64,000 bases of DNA from Arion vulgaris (GCA_020796225.1 CM036754.1:17312867-17376866); one strand, 5' to 3'; counted from the stretch's first letter, positions 21,661 to 32,300 are shown. Made by a program: numbers and translations. Notes: generated by a model not told the origin, from the letters alone.

Positions 21661-22030
21661 CATCGAACATTGAACATTCTCAATTCAGTTACTCATTTAT
21701 GACGATCCTAATGTTTTCCCCCTTTGTTATTATATATTGGTGTTGAACGTTCCTGATAAATAATGGGAAACAATCCACGCAAGAACACTATCTTTACAAT
21801 ATTTTTAGTAAACTAGAGGTTATTTCCCCGGAACCTCACAATAAATTATCGTTTGATCGTTTCCATCATGTAGTAATACAATATTATGTACACATTCGCA
21901 TGTATAATTGTTACAAGTTCAAGAAGATAAGATGAGTCTTCATATTTGTTTAAGCGAACTGTTGAGGAAAGATAGAAGATAAGTTTTCAAAGCACAAAAT
22001 TACTCTTGATCTAGATAAAACAAGCTATGC
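21661..22030. other. AT-rich DNA, nothing supported
   Basis: No ORF or repeat recognised. Confidence 0.4.
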
Positions 22031-22031
22031 T

Positions 22032-22290
22032 GTAGAAGTTTGGTGCTCCTCTATCGCTCTAAAGGTACTCTGCTCGCTCCCTCGTGGAGCAATCTGCTCT
22101 TTTACAGAGATCCCTGATCTCGGTGTAGGTGAGAACGAGCTCCTAGTCCTATCGGGGACAGACAGTAAAACGTTGGTCCTGTGTTAAAGATGAGGACGTA
22201 TAAGAACCCATGGTCGCTCAAAATCGATTAGAGAAGCCTGGAAAGCCACTGCGCTGGCACAATTTATTTAGAAAGATTAAACAAAGAAGA
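22032..22290 (+). mobile_element. SINE family K, 5'-damaged copy
   Basis: Shares ctcgctccctcgtggagcaa, agagatccctgatctcggtg and ctagtcctatcggggacaga with the better copy at 62.4 kb. Confidence 0.65.
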
Positions 22291-22559
22291 AAATGTCCTA
22301 CAAAATATGTTGGTGAAATGCTGAGCAATTTTACTCCGTGGCAATGGATATGAAAGCAAAAGGCCGTCCTCTGTGGTAGGTCTTGTCTCATTTTCAAGGT
22401 GGACGCCAGCTAAAGATAGTAGATAGTCACTGTTCTATACAAATTCTATTAAAAGGAAATGATGTGCTTCTAACTTGATTTATTATGTATTCTGGTTTCA
22501 CAGAATATATTGTATGAGACAAAAATACACACCCTTTCAAATCTAATGTCTGTAATTAT

Positions 22560-22700
22560 GTATGTCACGAAAATGGAATCATCAAGAGAAATGGACAAAC
22601 CAATAGAAAGATGGATTGATGGAGTTACATAATCTTAAAACTCCACAATATCACAGAGTATCAAGCGACCGAGCGTGCACTATCTCGAAAATCTAAAATC
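22560..22700 (+). mobile_element. Probable LINE tail fragment
   Basis: Codons KWTNQ, KDGLMELHNLKTPQYHRVSS then DRACTISK resemble a GRPxxRWxDxVxxxLxxL...A tail. Short and uncertain. Confidence 0.35.
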
Positions 22701-23095
22701 AGTTAAACATGCGATGTCTAACGGCAAAAAACAGAGAAGGACAAAAGAACGTAGGTGTTTGTCCTGCTCCAAAGTTTCTTCAACTTTTATAATTTCTCAG
22801 TTTTGCTTATTATCACGGTTAATAAATAATGAAAGTCGTAATCGAATTAATAAAGTTGTGACACTGGCAGAGAGAGGACAGTTTCCCTTCATCTCAACAG
22901 TAACTTTTAACATAACTTCAACCATATCCTACTCTGCTAGCAGATTAGTACCACTAAACTGTTGTATCAGTGGAACATAGAACTGCAACTGTCGCTCTCC
23001 ACGGAAAGCTATTCTAGGCTGTATTGTATTGTTGATTTTTTGTCATGAATCTTCAACTTGTCATTCCTTCTCTTGGGGTGTCTTTCCTATGTATT
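22701..23095. other. Unassigned
   Basis: A 101-codon plus-strand ORF (22675-22980) has no recognised domain and biased AT-driven composition. Confidence 0.4.
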
Positions 23096-23099
23096 CTAG

Positions 23100-23330
23100 G
23101 GAAGAGGTGTCAATGTGGTTAAGTGTTTAATCCTTTGCTTCGCGTTCTGAAGGTCGTGGGTTTGAAACCGGACCGCGCCGTTAATCTGTTCACGAGTACA
23201 TGAGTTTGTGCTTTGTGCAATATGTTCAGCTGGTGTTGTGCCATTTTTTCGGAGAGAGACCGAGCCATATGGGGTAAAACCCGGTGCAATGTACTCCATC
23301 TTTCGGCTTGAGACTCTTTAGATCCAAGGT
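23100..23330 (+). mobile_element. tRNA-derived SINE, family C, copy 1
   Basis: Head: gtggttaagtgtttaatcc (A-box side) and gggtttgaaaccgg (B-box). Body: tttgtgcaatatgttcagct and gagagaccgagccatatggg. Other copies are at 30.6, 39.7 and 47.5 kb. Confidence 0.7.
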
Positions 23331-23479
23331 ATTCATCGACCTTTGCACTTGATTATGATTATCTTACAAGATTACAGATAATTATTAAAATATACATTTG
23401 TTTATATAAACTTTTCAAATAGACAACATATTGTGCAACGACAACTACATATCAACACATACATCCTAAAACTTTTTGT

Positions 23480-23758
23480 ATATTTTGTCTATTGTCTATT
23501 CCAAGGTGGAAAATGTAGTTGGCTGTCCACTCTTGCCGTTAAGTGTAGGGATGGGAGCTATAATTTGCGTTCTAGGGCTAGATGAGTCGCTCTTGTTGTG
23601 TTATATCCGTGTTTATGTAGTGTTGTCTTGATATTGTCTATCCATCTTTTTCGTGGTCTTACCTTAGCTGTAGTACCCCATCTCTTTTTATTGTATGCTG
23701 TTATTGGTGGTTGGTTGTAAATATATATAAATATATATATATATGAAAAAGAAAATCG
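23480..23758 (-). mobile_element. LINE C-terminal tail, minus strand
   Basis: Minus-strand codons VRPRKRWIDNIKTTLHKHGY then NTTRATHLALERK match the GRPRKRWIDxIxxDL...ATxLAxDR tail block. Confidence 0.75.
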
Positions 23759-23759
23759 G

Positions 23760-23995
23760 GGCATTTCCTTTCACATGACGTCACCATCAGCCATAGTAAA
23801 CGAGTCGTAGATTTTCTAGACACCACTTATACGTTCAGTAGTTTGAAATTGCTTTGTAAACGGTGAGGTCTATATGTACCGTTCGTAAAAATTCACGGAA
23901 ACAAATTTGCTTCGAAACTATCCGCCACTGAGTTTAAACCAGGTACTCTTGGGTTGAGAAAGAGCTCTTTGCCACTAGGCACCTGACGCCCATTT
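23760..23995 (-). mobile_element. tRNA-derived SINE, family D, copy 3
   Basis: Contains taaacgagtcgtagattttc, tgagtttaaaccaggtactc (B-box side) and a degenerate A-box side ending gacgcccatt. Confidence 0.65.
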
Positions 23996-24360
23996 ATATA
24001 TATATATTATATGCATACATACTCATGAAATTAAATTTGATACGTTCATTCGTATATGTGTATGTATATTTTTTAATATAATACATATATAAATATACAG
24101 ACATAAACACACATACAGTCAGTTATACATACAAACATTCCTCAAAATGTTTAGTGAATAAAGGATTTTTCAACAAAATTCTTTCTGAAATCTACAGGTA
24201 AGTTAATAGTTAGTAAATTTGTATATAAAATTAATGAAACCATAAAATCAGAATGAAACCAACACTGTACATTTATGAATAATGTATGATATATAGTTTT
24301 ATGTATACTAAACATGTGTATAGTTTTACACTATTTATTACATTTACATGGAAACGCTAA
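23996..24360. other. AT-rich DNA with short TA/TACA runs
   Basis: Microsatellite-like stretches of tatatata and tacataca only. Confidence 0.5.
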
Positions 24361-24364
24361 TAGT

Positions 24365-24580
24365 GAAGTTGACAACACGCTGCGTGGACAACGTTTCGGA
24401 CCAATTCAGGGGTTCGAGGCAAGATTGGTCCAAAAATTATCAGTGTGCACATTGTGCATTTTTGGACTATAGGAAACCCAAGTCATTTACTTGGAGATCT
24501 AAATTATAAGTGCATCTGTGCTTGGAGTACAGTTCTCAAGAATGGTAAGAGACACTGGTGATAGAGAAAGCAAGCGCTCA
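24365..24580 (+). mobile_element. Repeat family P, copy 1
   Basis: Shares ordered words (aattatcagtgtgcacattg, taaattataagt, gacactggtgatag) with 58.99-59.19 kb. A ggggttcgagg word suggests a tRNA-like head. SINE status is inferred. Confidence 0.5.
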
Positions 24581-24759
24581 TGCAAAAATCAGTTCTATGT
24601 GCCAGATTATGAGCCATGATTACGCCTGAATTAATATTTGGTGAACGTTAATCAAAATGTACCTTTGCAGTTAGTGATATTATTATTATTATTATTATTT
24701 TTGCAAGTGGTGATGTTATGTGTCTAATTTTTATTGGATATTTTCAGTTTTATGTGGTT

Positions 24760-25072
24760 GGAGATAAGACAACGAGACGACTCGAAACAAATTTTGAAAC
24801 AGTATAGTTAAGATAGAGAAGATGGAGATATGTTGGACACACCTTGAGGAGAAATGATCAACGAATATCAAAGTAGGCATTGAAGTGGGATGCAAAGGGT
24901 TCAAGAAAGAGAGGTCGAGCTAAGGAGACCCTGAAACGAACTTTGCTGAGAGAGGCAGGAATTATCGGTTTCAGTTTTATGGAGGAGATTGAGCGAGTTG
25001 CCCAGGATAGAACAGTATGGAGAAATTACTTACAGGTCCTATGTAACGTATACGGTACGATAGGAATTATTA
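24760..25072 (+). mobile_element. LINE 3' ORF tail, family J, plus strand
   Basis: Codons ALKWDAKGSRKRGRAKETLK then RTLLREAGIIGFSFMEEIER and VAQDRTVWRNYLQVLCNVYG form a nearly intact LINE C-terminus, followed by an (att)n tail. This is the best copy of family J. Confidence 0.8.
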
Positions 25073-25151
25073 TTATTATTATTATAGTTGAGAAAAGCTG
25101 CATTTTCTGGTGGGGACGATATATAATGATGTTTCGGATACTATTATTATT

Positions 25152-27548
25152 ACTACGGAGGTCTCTGTAGGTAAGAGGTTGAGCAATTGCTTCGATCTCT
25201 TTACTACGGAGGTCTCTGTAGGTAAGAGGTTGAGCAATTGCTTCGATCTCTTTACTACAGAGGTCTCTGTAGGTAAGAGGTTGAGCAATTGCTTCGATCT
25301 CTTTACTACAGAGGTCTCTGTAGGTAAGAGGTTGAGCAATTGCTTCGATCTCTTTACTACAGAGGTCTCTGTAGGTAAGAGGTTGAGCAATTGCTTCGAT
25401 CTCTTTACTACAGAGGTCTCTGTAGGTAAGAGGTTGAGCAATTGCTTCGATCTCTTTACTACAGAGGTCTCTGTAGGTAAGAGGTTGAGCAATTGCTTCG
25501 ATCTCTTTACTACGGAGGTCTCTGTAGGTAAGAGGTTGAGCAATTGCTTCGATCTCTTTACTACGGAGGTCTCTGTAGGTAAGAGGTTGAGCAATTGCTT
25601 CGATCTCTTTACTACAGAGGTCTCTGTAGGTAAGAGGTTGAGCAATTGCTTCGATCTCTTTACTACAGAGGTCTCTGTAGGTAAGAGGTTGAGCAATTGC
25701 TTCGATCTCTTTACTACAGAGGTCTCTGTAGGTAAGAGGTTGAGCAATTGCTTCGATCTCTTTACTACAGAGGTCTCTGTAGGTAAGAGGTTGAGCAATT
25801 GCTTCGATCTCTTTACTACAGAGGTCTCTGTAGGTAAGAGGTTGAGCAATTGCTTCGATCTCTTTACTACGGAGGTCTCTGTAGGTAAGAGGTTGAGCAA
25901 TTGCTTCGATCTCTTTACTACGGAGGTCTCTGTAGGTAAGAGGTTGAGCAATTGCTTCGATCTCTTTACTACAGAGGTCTCTGTAGGTAAGAGGTTGAGC
26001 AATTGCTTCGATCTCTTTACTACGGAGGTCTCTGTAGGTAAGAGGTTGAGCAATTGCTTCGATCTCTTTACTACAGAGGTCTCTGTAGGTAAGAGGTTGA
26101 GCAATTGCTTCGATCTCTTTACTACGGAGGTCTCTGTAGGTAAGAGGTTGAGCAATTGCTTCGATCTCTTTACTACGGAGGTCTCTGTAGGTAAGAGGTT
26201 GAGCAATTGCTTCGATCTCTTTACTACAGAGGTCTCTGTAGGTAAGAGGTTGAGCAATTGCTTCGATCTCTTTACTACAGAGGTCTCTGTAGGTAAGAGG
26301 TTGAGCAATTGCTTCGATCTCTTTACTACAGAGGTCTCTGTAGGTAAGAGGTTGAGCAATTGCTTCGATCTCTTTACTACAGAGGTCTCTGTAGGTAAGA
26401 GGTTGAGCAATTGCTTCGATCTCTTTACTACAGAGGTCTCTGTAGGTAAGAGGTTGAGCAATTGCTTCGATCTCTTTACTACGGAGGTCTCTGTAGGTAA
26501 GAGGTTGAGCAATTGCTTCGATCTCTTTACTACGGAGGTCTCTGTAGGTAAGAGGTTGAGCAATTGCTTCGATCTCTTTACTACAGAGGTCTCTGTAGGT
26601 AAGAGGTTGAGCAATTGCTTCGATCTCTTTACTACAGAGGTCTCTGTAGGTAAGAGGTTGAGCAATTGCTTCGATCTCTTTACTACAGAGGTCTCTGTGG
26701 GTAAGAGGTTGAGCAATTGCTTCGATCTCTTTACTACAGAGGTCTCTGTAGGTAAGAGGTTGAGCAATTGCTTCGATCTCTTTACTACAGAGGTCTCTGT
26801 AGGTAAGAGGTTGAGCAATTGCTTCGATCTCTTTACTACAGAGGTCTCTGTAGGTAAGAGGTTGAGCAATTGCTTCGATCTCTTTACTACAGAGGTCTCT
26901 GTAGGTAAGAGGTTGAGCAATTGCTTCGATCTCTTTACTACGGAGGTCTCTGTAGGTAAGAGGTTGAGCAATTGCTTCGATCTCTTTACTACAGAGGTCT
27001 CTGTAGGTAAGAGGTTGAGCAATTGCTTCGATCTCTTTACTACAGAGGTCTCTGTAGGTAAGAGGTTGAGCAATTGCTTCGATCTCTTTACTACAGAGGT
27101 CTCTGTAGGTAAGAGGTTGAGCAATTGCTTCGATCTCTTTACTACAGAGGTCTCTGTAGGTAAGAGGTTGAGCAATTGCTTCGATCTCTTTACTACAGAG
27201 GTCTCTGTAGGTAAGAGGTTGAGCAATTGCTTCGATCTCTTTACTACGGAGGTCTCTGTAGGTAAGAGGTTGAGCAATTGCTTCGATCTCTTTACTACGG
27301 AGGTCTCTGTAGGTAAGAGGTTGAGCAATTGCTTCGATCTCTTTACTACAGAGGTCTCTGTAGGTAAGAGGTTGAGCAATTGCTTCGATCTCTTTACTAC
27401 GGAGGTCTCTGTAGGTAAGAGGTTGAGCAATTGCTTCGATCTCTTTACTACAGAGGTCTCTGTAGGTAAGAGGTTGAGCAATTGCTTCGATCTCTTTACT
27501 ACGGAGGTCTCTGTAGGTAAGAGGTTGAGCAATTGCTTCGATCTATGC
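25152..27548 (+). repeat. 51-bp satellite, 47 copies, derived from a SINE head
   Basis: The unit reads actac[a/g]gaggtctctgta, then ggtaagaggttgagcaattg, then cttcgatctcttt. I counted 47 units; the last is cut. Because 51 is 17 codons without stops, both strands are open for over 830 codons, which is an artefact. The unit starts with the same ggaggtctctgtag as SINE K at 62375 and keeps its A-box-like taggtaagagg, so it derives from the tRNA-like head without the B-box. Confidence 0.97.
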
Positions 27549-27559
27549 GTGTATTTCAG

Positions 27560-27795
27560 TGTGGTTAGACTAAGAAAGAGGTGGCCCACTTACACCAGCG
27601 TCCAAGACAAACTGTATGGTGTGGCTGATAATCTGAGGCAGACGGCTGCCTTTATTAGAGAATCCGAAATCCCAATCTAGTGAGAACGCAGAAGACAAAC
27701 TGTATGGCGTGGCTGATAATCTGAGGCAGACGACTGCCTTTATTAGAGAATCCGAAATCCCAATCTAGTGAGAACGCAGAAGAAGAAGAAGACAA
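27560..27795 (+). mobile_element. LINE C-terminal end with 88-bp duplication and (GAA)n tail
   Basis: Codons KLYGVADNLRQTAAFIRESE then IPI and a stop match the final block of I-clade-type ORFs (compare 35.7 kb). The segment agacaaactgtatgg at 27605 repeats at 27693. It ends aacgcagaagaagaagaag. Confidence 0.75.
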
Positions 27796-27828
27796 ACAAC
27801 TCCCGTTCTGTAATGGTTGATGTATCTA

Positions 27829-28108
27829 CTAGAGTTTCTCGCATGGTTTTCCCATCTTGCTGCACCAAACTGCATGCCTAATTGCCCAACCGAGATAGAA
27901 GACACTCTTAATCTTCATCAGTGAAATTCTCATAGCATGTGTTTTTCTCGGAGTATTGATGATGACCCTTTTGTTGATATGTCGCTTATTCTCCATCGCT
28001 GTATTGCTCACCAGTGTATCCGCTCCCTCAATGCCCTTCACCCTAGAAATATATGTGACAAAGATCAAAGTGGGTGTCAGTATAGTATTATTTATTATTA
28101 GTTGTATC
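27829..28108 (-). pseudogene. Coding-like remnant of unknown family, part 3
   Basis: An open minus-strand frame with RVKGIEGADTLVSNTAMENK and KRVIINTPRKTHAMRISLMK. With the parts at 28283-28524 and 28707-28804 it looks like one older ORF split by two MITEs, but the frames do not join cleanly. I do not recognise the protein. Confidence 0.35.
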
Positions 28109-28274
28109 CAGTGGCGGCGCGTGATCCATTTTGTTGGTGGGGCCAGACACACATTTACAGAAAAAGCATGGTTTTGGGTTAGGGTATATTTTAATTTATT
28201 AAATAATAAATACACGTTACACATTATTTTTGGTGGGGCCGGCCCCACTGACCCTTAATGACGAGCCGCCACTG
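28109..28274 (+). mobile_element. hAT-type MITE, family E, copy 3
   Basis: 166 bp with ends cagtggcggcgcgt and acgagccgccactg. Perfect target duplication gttgtatc (28101-28108 and 28275-28282). Confidence 0.92.
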
Positions 28275-28282
28275 GTTGTATC

Positions 28283-28524
28283 CATTCGCTTCGCAGACAA
28301 CCTGCTTCATCTTCTGTAGCATGCTCATAGAGACACCCAGCACGTATGCATGAGTGAATATTTGCTTCTTTAGACACTCCAAGAATGTTGTCACAGACAT
28401 GACTTTCAAAGTCATCCTGCTGGTAGCTGTCGCATATTCGAATCTTTCCATTTTAATTATCTTTTCTTCGGCTCTATCCGTCATTGCATTATGACTTTGT
28501 CGAATCGTGGAACTATCAATGTAG
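28283..28524 (-). pseudogene. Coding-like remnant of unknown family, part 2
   Basis: Minus-strand frame with YIDSSTIRQSHNAMTDRAEE and TTFLECLKKQIFTHAYVLGV, uninterrupted between two MITEs. The family is not recognised. Confidence 0.35.
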
Positions 28525-28532
28525 ACAAAGAG

Positions 28533-28698
28533 CAATGGCGGCTCGTCATTAGGGGCCAGTGGGGCTGGGCCCCACCAAACATAATGTGTAAGGTGTATTT
28601 ATTATTTTATAAATTAAAATATAACCTAACACAAAACCATGATTTTTCGAAAATGTTTGTCTGGCCCCACCAATAAAAGTGATCACGAGCCGCCACTG
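28533..28698 (-). mobile_element. hAT-type MITE, family E, copy 4, inverted
   Basis: 166 bp in the opposite orientation to copy 3, 258 bp away. The target duplication is imperfect (acaaagag and acaacgaa, 6 of 8). Confidence 0.88.
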
Positions 28699-28706
28699 AC
28701 AACGAA

Positions 28707-28804
28707 TCTTCTTTGAATGAATATTCATTTATTAATGATTCAACTGCGTGTACTATTGTAAGCAGTGAATCGCGACCAGGGCTGTTTACCGTGGTAACTA
28801 CCAC
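28707..28804 (-). pseudogene. Coding-like remnant of unknown family, part 1
   Basis: Minus-strand codons VVTTVNSPGRDSLLTIVHAV then ESLINEYSFKEDS. See the parts at 28283-28524 and 27829-28108. Confidence 0.3.
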
Positions 28805-29235
28805 AATGTATTGACAACAAAACTTAGCAACATCATATAAATGTAAACAGCTAACTTATTTGTGTTCAATGATAACGCTTTATTTAATATTTCTAACTTT
28901 TATATGTGAATCTTTTATTTTGTATCCACATTCAATATTCACATTTCATTACAATGCATTATAAATAGTTTCGCTATATTTCAGAACGTGTTGACTTTGT
29001 TTTGCATCAATGAAATGTGAGATTAAAAGGACAGATATAACAGCCGATGCACATTTTTTACACATGTGTTTGTGCCCTCATACCAGAAGCAGAAGGTTGT
29101 ATGAAAGATATAAAGATGATGATTATAGAGCTAAAATACATTTTAAAACAGTGAGAAAAGTACACTAACAGAACAGTCTGTTGCAATGGAAGTGAAAAAG
29201 ACTGTCAAAAACGCATGCGTTATAAATTGGGAAAA
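28805..29235. other. AT-rich DNA, nothing supported
   Basis: No ORF or repeat recognised. Confidence 0.4.
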
Positions 29236-29239
29236 ATTA

Positions 29240-29615
29240 ACAGTGAATAAATAAGATTTTATAGAGGGACTGAGATGGTACAATAAGATTACAAACGAAG
29301 AACTCAGAGAAAGAACAAGGCAGGCACCATGGAAGAAAGAGCTCAGGAAGAGATGCTGGCGATGGATAGGACACCCATTGAGAAGACCGACTGGAAGCAT
29401 TACAAGACAGGCATAGTTTGGAACCCACAGGGAAAGAGGAGTAGGGAAGACCTAGACAGACTTGGAGAAGAGAGCTGGAGGCTGATATTAAAAGGATAGG
29501 TAAAACATGGAACGAATTGGAAATAATGACAAGACAGAGGAAGAGCTGGAAGAAGTTTGTTGAAGTCCTGTGCTGCGTTGGGAGTTGAAAGGTGAAGAAG
29601 AAGAAGAAACAAGAC
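29240..29615 (+). mobile_element. LINE C-terminal tail with (GAA)n end
   Basis: Codons in two frames: RRPTGSITRQA, GKRGVGRPRQTWRRELEADI, KRIGKTWNELEIMTRQRKSW then KKFVEVLCC. This is the classic RTE-type terminal block. It ends gaagaagaagaaac. Confidence 0.8.
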
Positions 29616-29669
29616 TTTATTTGGTTTTATTTTTCTTAAGTGATTCCACAAATTTACTATCAAGTGTCT

Positions 29670-29998
29670 GTATGAGAGGACAGGTTCGGTTGTAACAGCA
29701 GATTCGAAAGAACAAATTTAACTGGATAGGTCACACAGTACAAAAGCATCTAATCAGTTTTAACAGACAAATATTATTAAAAAATCTTCAGAGACAAGAG
29801 AAGTGGATTGACCAAACAAACATTTGCAGAAGAAATATAGATTTTGATGTTGAAAGAACAAGGAAGGTATAAAGAGAATTGTATAAGATATGATTGCTTG
29901 GGAAGGGTTAGTTAATGATCTGTGCATCTGGCGTCTGTGAAAATGGCGGAAGTAGATGAAGAACAAGAAGACGAAGAAGAAGACGAAGAAGAATGAGA
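29670..29998 (+). mobile_element. LINE C-terminal tail, second copy, (GAA)n end
   Basis: Codons FNWIGHTVQKH-like, RQILLKNLQRQEKWID and DMIAWEGLVNDLCIW in broken frames, ending in agacgaagaagaagacgaag. It follows the previous tail in the same orientation. Confidence 0.65.
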
Positions 29999-29999
29999 A

Positions 30000-30580
30000 A
30001 CAAGAACAGAAGAACTATGAAACGTAATAATAATGATAAAAATATTCTACATTTTATTAGTAATAACTGGTAAAATTGAAATTATGAAATTGTACATAAA
30101 TCACAATTTAAAATGAAATACTCATGACAATATAATTACAGACAAATTCATTGGATATAAACAGTAGAATCTCGTTAGTATGTTCCTCATTTCAACCGTT
30201 TCACTCATTGTAAAGTACTCATTTTAAAGTCCCTGTGTCAATCTTACTATAATACATAACTTATTATATCTTGTTACGACTTTGTCATTTTACGTTTGTT
30301 ATATTCGTCAAGTGTGATGGTATTAGAAATGTGAAGGTGGAAAAATAGAGACATTTTATTACTGACTGTTTTATTATGCTGAAATAACAATGAAACAGTG
30401 ACGTTAGTACCCCTGATAATTGGAAAATCATAGAAACAGCTTATTTTTTAAACTGAGAAGAGAATAAGCAGTTTTAAGAACTCCTGGGACTCCACCGGAG
30501 TCAATGAATATTATCAATAAATAGATCGTGAACAAGTATTAATGGCTTCAGGAAAAACGAATTACTAAAAACAGGATTCT
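30000..30580. other. AT-rich DNA; pogo-like terminal word near 30164
   Basis: acagtagaatctcgttagta at about 30164 has an inverted partner at about 32893-32922 (tactaacgagatttccctgt). It may be one end of a pogo/Tc1-type element filled with later insertions. Confidence 0.35.
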
Positions 30581-30584
30581 GGGT

Positions 30585-30825
30585 ATCTGTGGCTAAGTGG
30601 TTAAGCCCTTTGCCTTGTGAGTCGAAGGTCATAGGTTCGAGTCCGGACCACGCCGTTCTGTTCAAGAGTGTAGATTTTTCCAGAGACAACTAGGATTGTT
30701 GCTGGAGCTACGCAGTTCGTGCTTTGTGCAATACTCTCGGCAGGTGGCATGCCATTTCTGCGAAGAGAGACCGAGCCATAGGGGGTAAAACTCGGTGCAA
30801 TGAAGTCAATGCTTCGGCCTTAAAA
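30585..30825 (+). mobile_element. tRNA-derived SINE, family C, copy 2
   Basis: Best head of the family: tgtggctaagtggttaagcc (A-box) and ataggttcgagtccggacca (B-box). Body: tttgtgcaatactctcggca and gagagaccgagccatagggg. Confidence 0.78.
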
Positions 30826-31000
30826 CCCTTAAAACTCTTATTTCTAACGGCACCTATTGCAGTATTACATACGAATATTTTTAACAACACATCCAGCTAT
30901 CTCTTCCCAAAAAATAGCTTCACTAAGCTGTGTCTTTCATAAACAGAATCGTCTGTTGAACAAAGAATAATCAGGTCAGATTTGATGGAACAGTGTTTAC
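30826..31000 (-). mobile_element. SINE family N, partial copy
   Basis: Shares cttatttctaacggcacc, caacacatccagct and gtgtctttcataaac with 40.74-40.95 kb. Confidence 0.55.
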
Positions 31001-31017
31001 ATATGAAAATCGAAAAT

Positions 31018-31240
31018 TGTGGCATATCCTTTACAGGACGTAAATATCAACCATAGTAACTATGTACCATTTATACGTTCAGTAGTTTGTCGTTGCTTTC
31101 TGAACGGTGAGGTCTATTTTACCTTTTGTAAAAATCCCATGGAAACGAATTTGCTTTTAAACTTGCACACCGCAGAGTTTGAACCAGGTACGCTTGGGTT
31201 GTGATCGTGCTCACTGCCGCTTGAGCTACAGACGCTCACT
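31018..31240 (-). mobile_element. tRNA-derived SINE, family D, copy 4
   Basis: Contains gtggcatatcctttacagga, gagtttgaaccaggtacgct (B-box side) and cgcttgagctacagacgctc (A-box side). Diverged in the middle. Confidence 0.7.
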
Positions 31241-31354
31241 CTGCATATACATATGCGATAAGCGTTTCTGGGCTTATATATTTATTTATTTTTTTAATTG
31301 TACGCACCCTCTTTTCCAAACATGCATCAAATACGAAAGTCTAGATTGCGTTCT

Positions 31355-31406
31355 CAGTATGTTACAATTTCTGACGTCATACATGAGACTCAAGTATAAC
31401 ATTATC
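31355..31406 (+). repeat. Isolated 51-bp unit upstream of a LINE tail
   Basis: One diverged copy of the unit that forms the array at 31856-32300, before a LINE tail at 31410-31855. Confidence 0.8.
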
Positions 31407-31409
31407 AGT

Positions 31410-31855
31410 ATGATGGGATGTACTGACTTACGGTTGTGAAAGTTGGAAATCAACAAGAAAATTGATAAGAAACTGGACAGCTTTGAGAATAAATGTCTCC
31501 GAAAGTTTTTTAAAGTAAAATAGAGTGATTTCGTTTCTAACAACACAGTGAGAGATATAACACACCAACAACCCGTATCAAATATTATAAGGAAACGAAG
31601 GTGGAAATATTTAGGTCATGTTCTTAGATCAGACGAAAAGAGACTAAATCGACAAGTCCTTATGTGGTCACCAGTTGGGAAAAGAAAACGTGGAAGACCT
31701 AACACCACTCTTCGAAGAACAATCCAACAAGAAAGTAAACTATTGGAATGTAAAACCATACAAGATCTCCAACTGCTAGCAACGAACCTCATCACATGGA
31801 GATCTAAAACCTCCGCCCTATGTGATGCATTTGGCACGAAAGGAACAAACACACT
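31410..31855 (+). mobile_element. LINE RT 3' tail, long and nearly open
   Basis: Codons KKLDSFENKCLRKFFKVK, then a 152-codon frame from 31548 with RKRRWKYLGHVLRSDEKRLN, PVGKRKRGRPNTTLRRTIQQ and ATNLITWRSKTSALCDAFGT. This is the conserved C-terminus of RTE/CR1-type LINEs. The frame continues into the tandem array by chance. Confidence 0.82.
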
Positions 31856-32300
31856 ATGTTACAACTGCTTACGTCATACATGGGAATCAAGTGTAACATT
31901 GTCAGTATGTTACAACTTCTTACGTCATACATGGGACTCAAGTATAACATTATCAGTATGTTACAACTTCTTACGTCATACATGGGACTCAAGTATAACA
32001 TTATAAGTATGTTACAACTTCTTACGTCATACATGGGACTCAAGTATAACATTATCAGTATGTTACAACTTCTTACGTCATACATGGGACTCAAGTATAC
32101 CATTATCAGTATGTTACAACTTCTTACGTCATACATGGGACTCAAGTATAACATTATCAGTATGTTACAACTTCTTACGTCCTACATGGGACTCAAGTAT
32201 AACATTATAAGTATGTTACAACTTCTTACGTCATACATGGGACTCAACTATAACATTATCAGTATGTTACAACTTCTTACGTCATACATGGGACTCAAGA
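31856..32300. repeat. 51-bp tandem array, ~9 copies
   Basis: The unit reads atgttacaacttcttacgtc, then atacatgggactcaagtata, then acattatcagt. The 17-codon period leaves both strands open (up to 152 codons), an artefact. A lone earlier unit sits on the other side of the LINE tail. Confidence 0.95.

Noticed and set aside
25082..27680. 835- and 856-codon ORFs on both strands
   Set aside because: They are products of a 51-bp (17-codon) satellite without stops. The same 17 residues repeat 47 times, and both strands are open. No gene signal.
29143..29663. Minus-strand hydrophobic ORFs
   Set aside because: They are the complement of a clear plus-strand LINE tail (GRPRQTWRRELEADI block).
30590..30665. 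tRNA gene
   Set aside because: A- and B-boxes are present, but acceptor and anticodon stems do not pair well, and the sequence continues into a body shared by four copies. It is a SINE.
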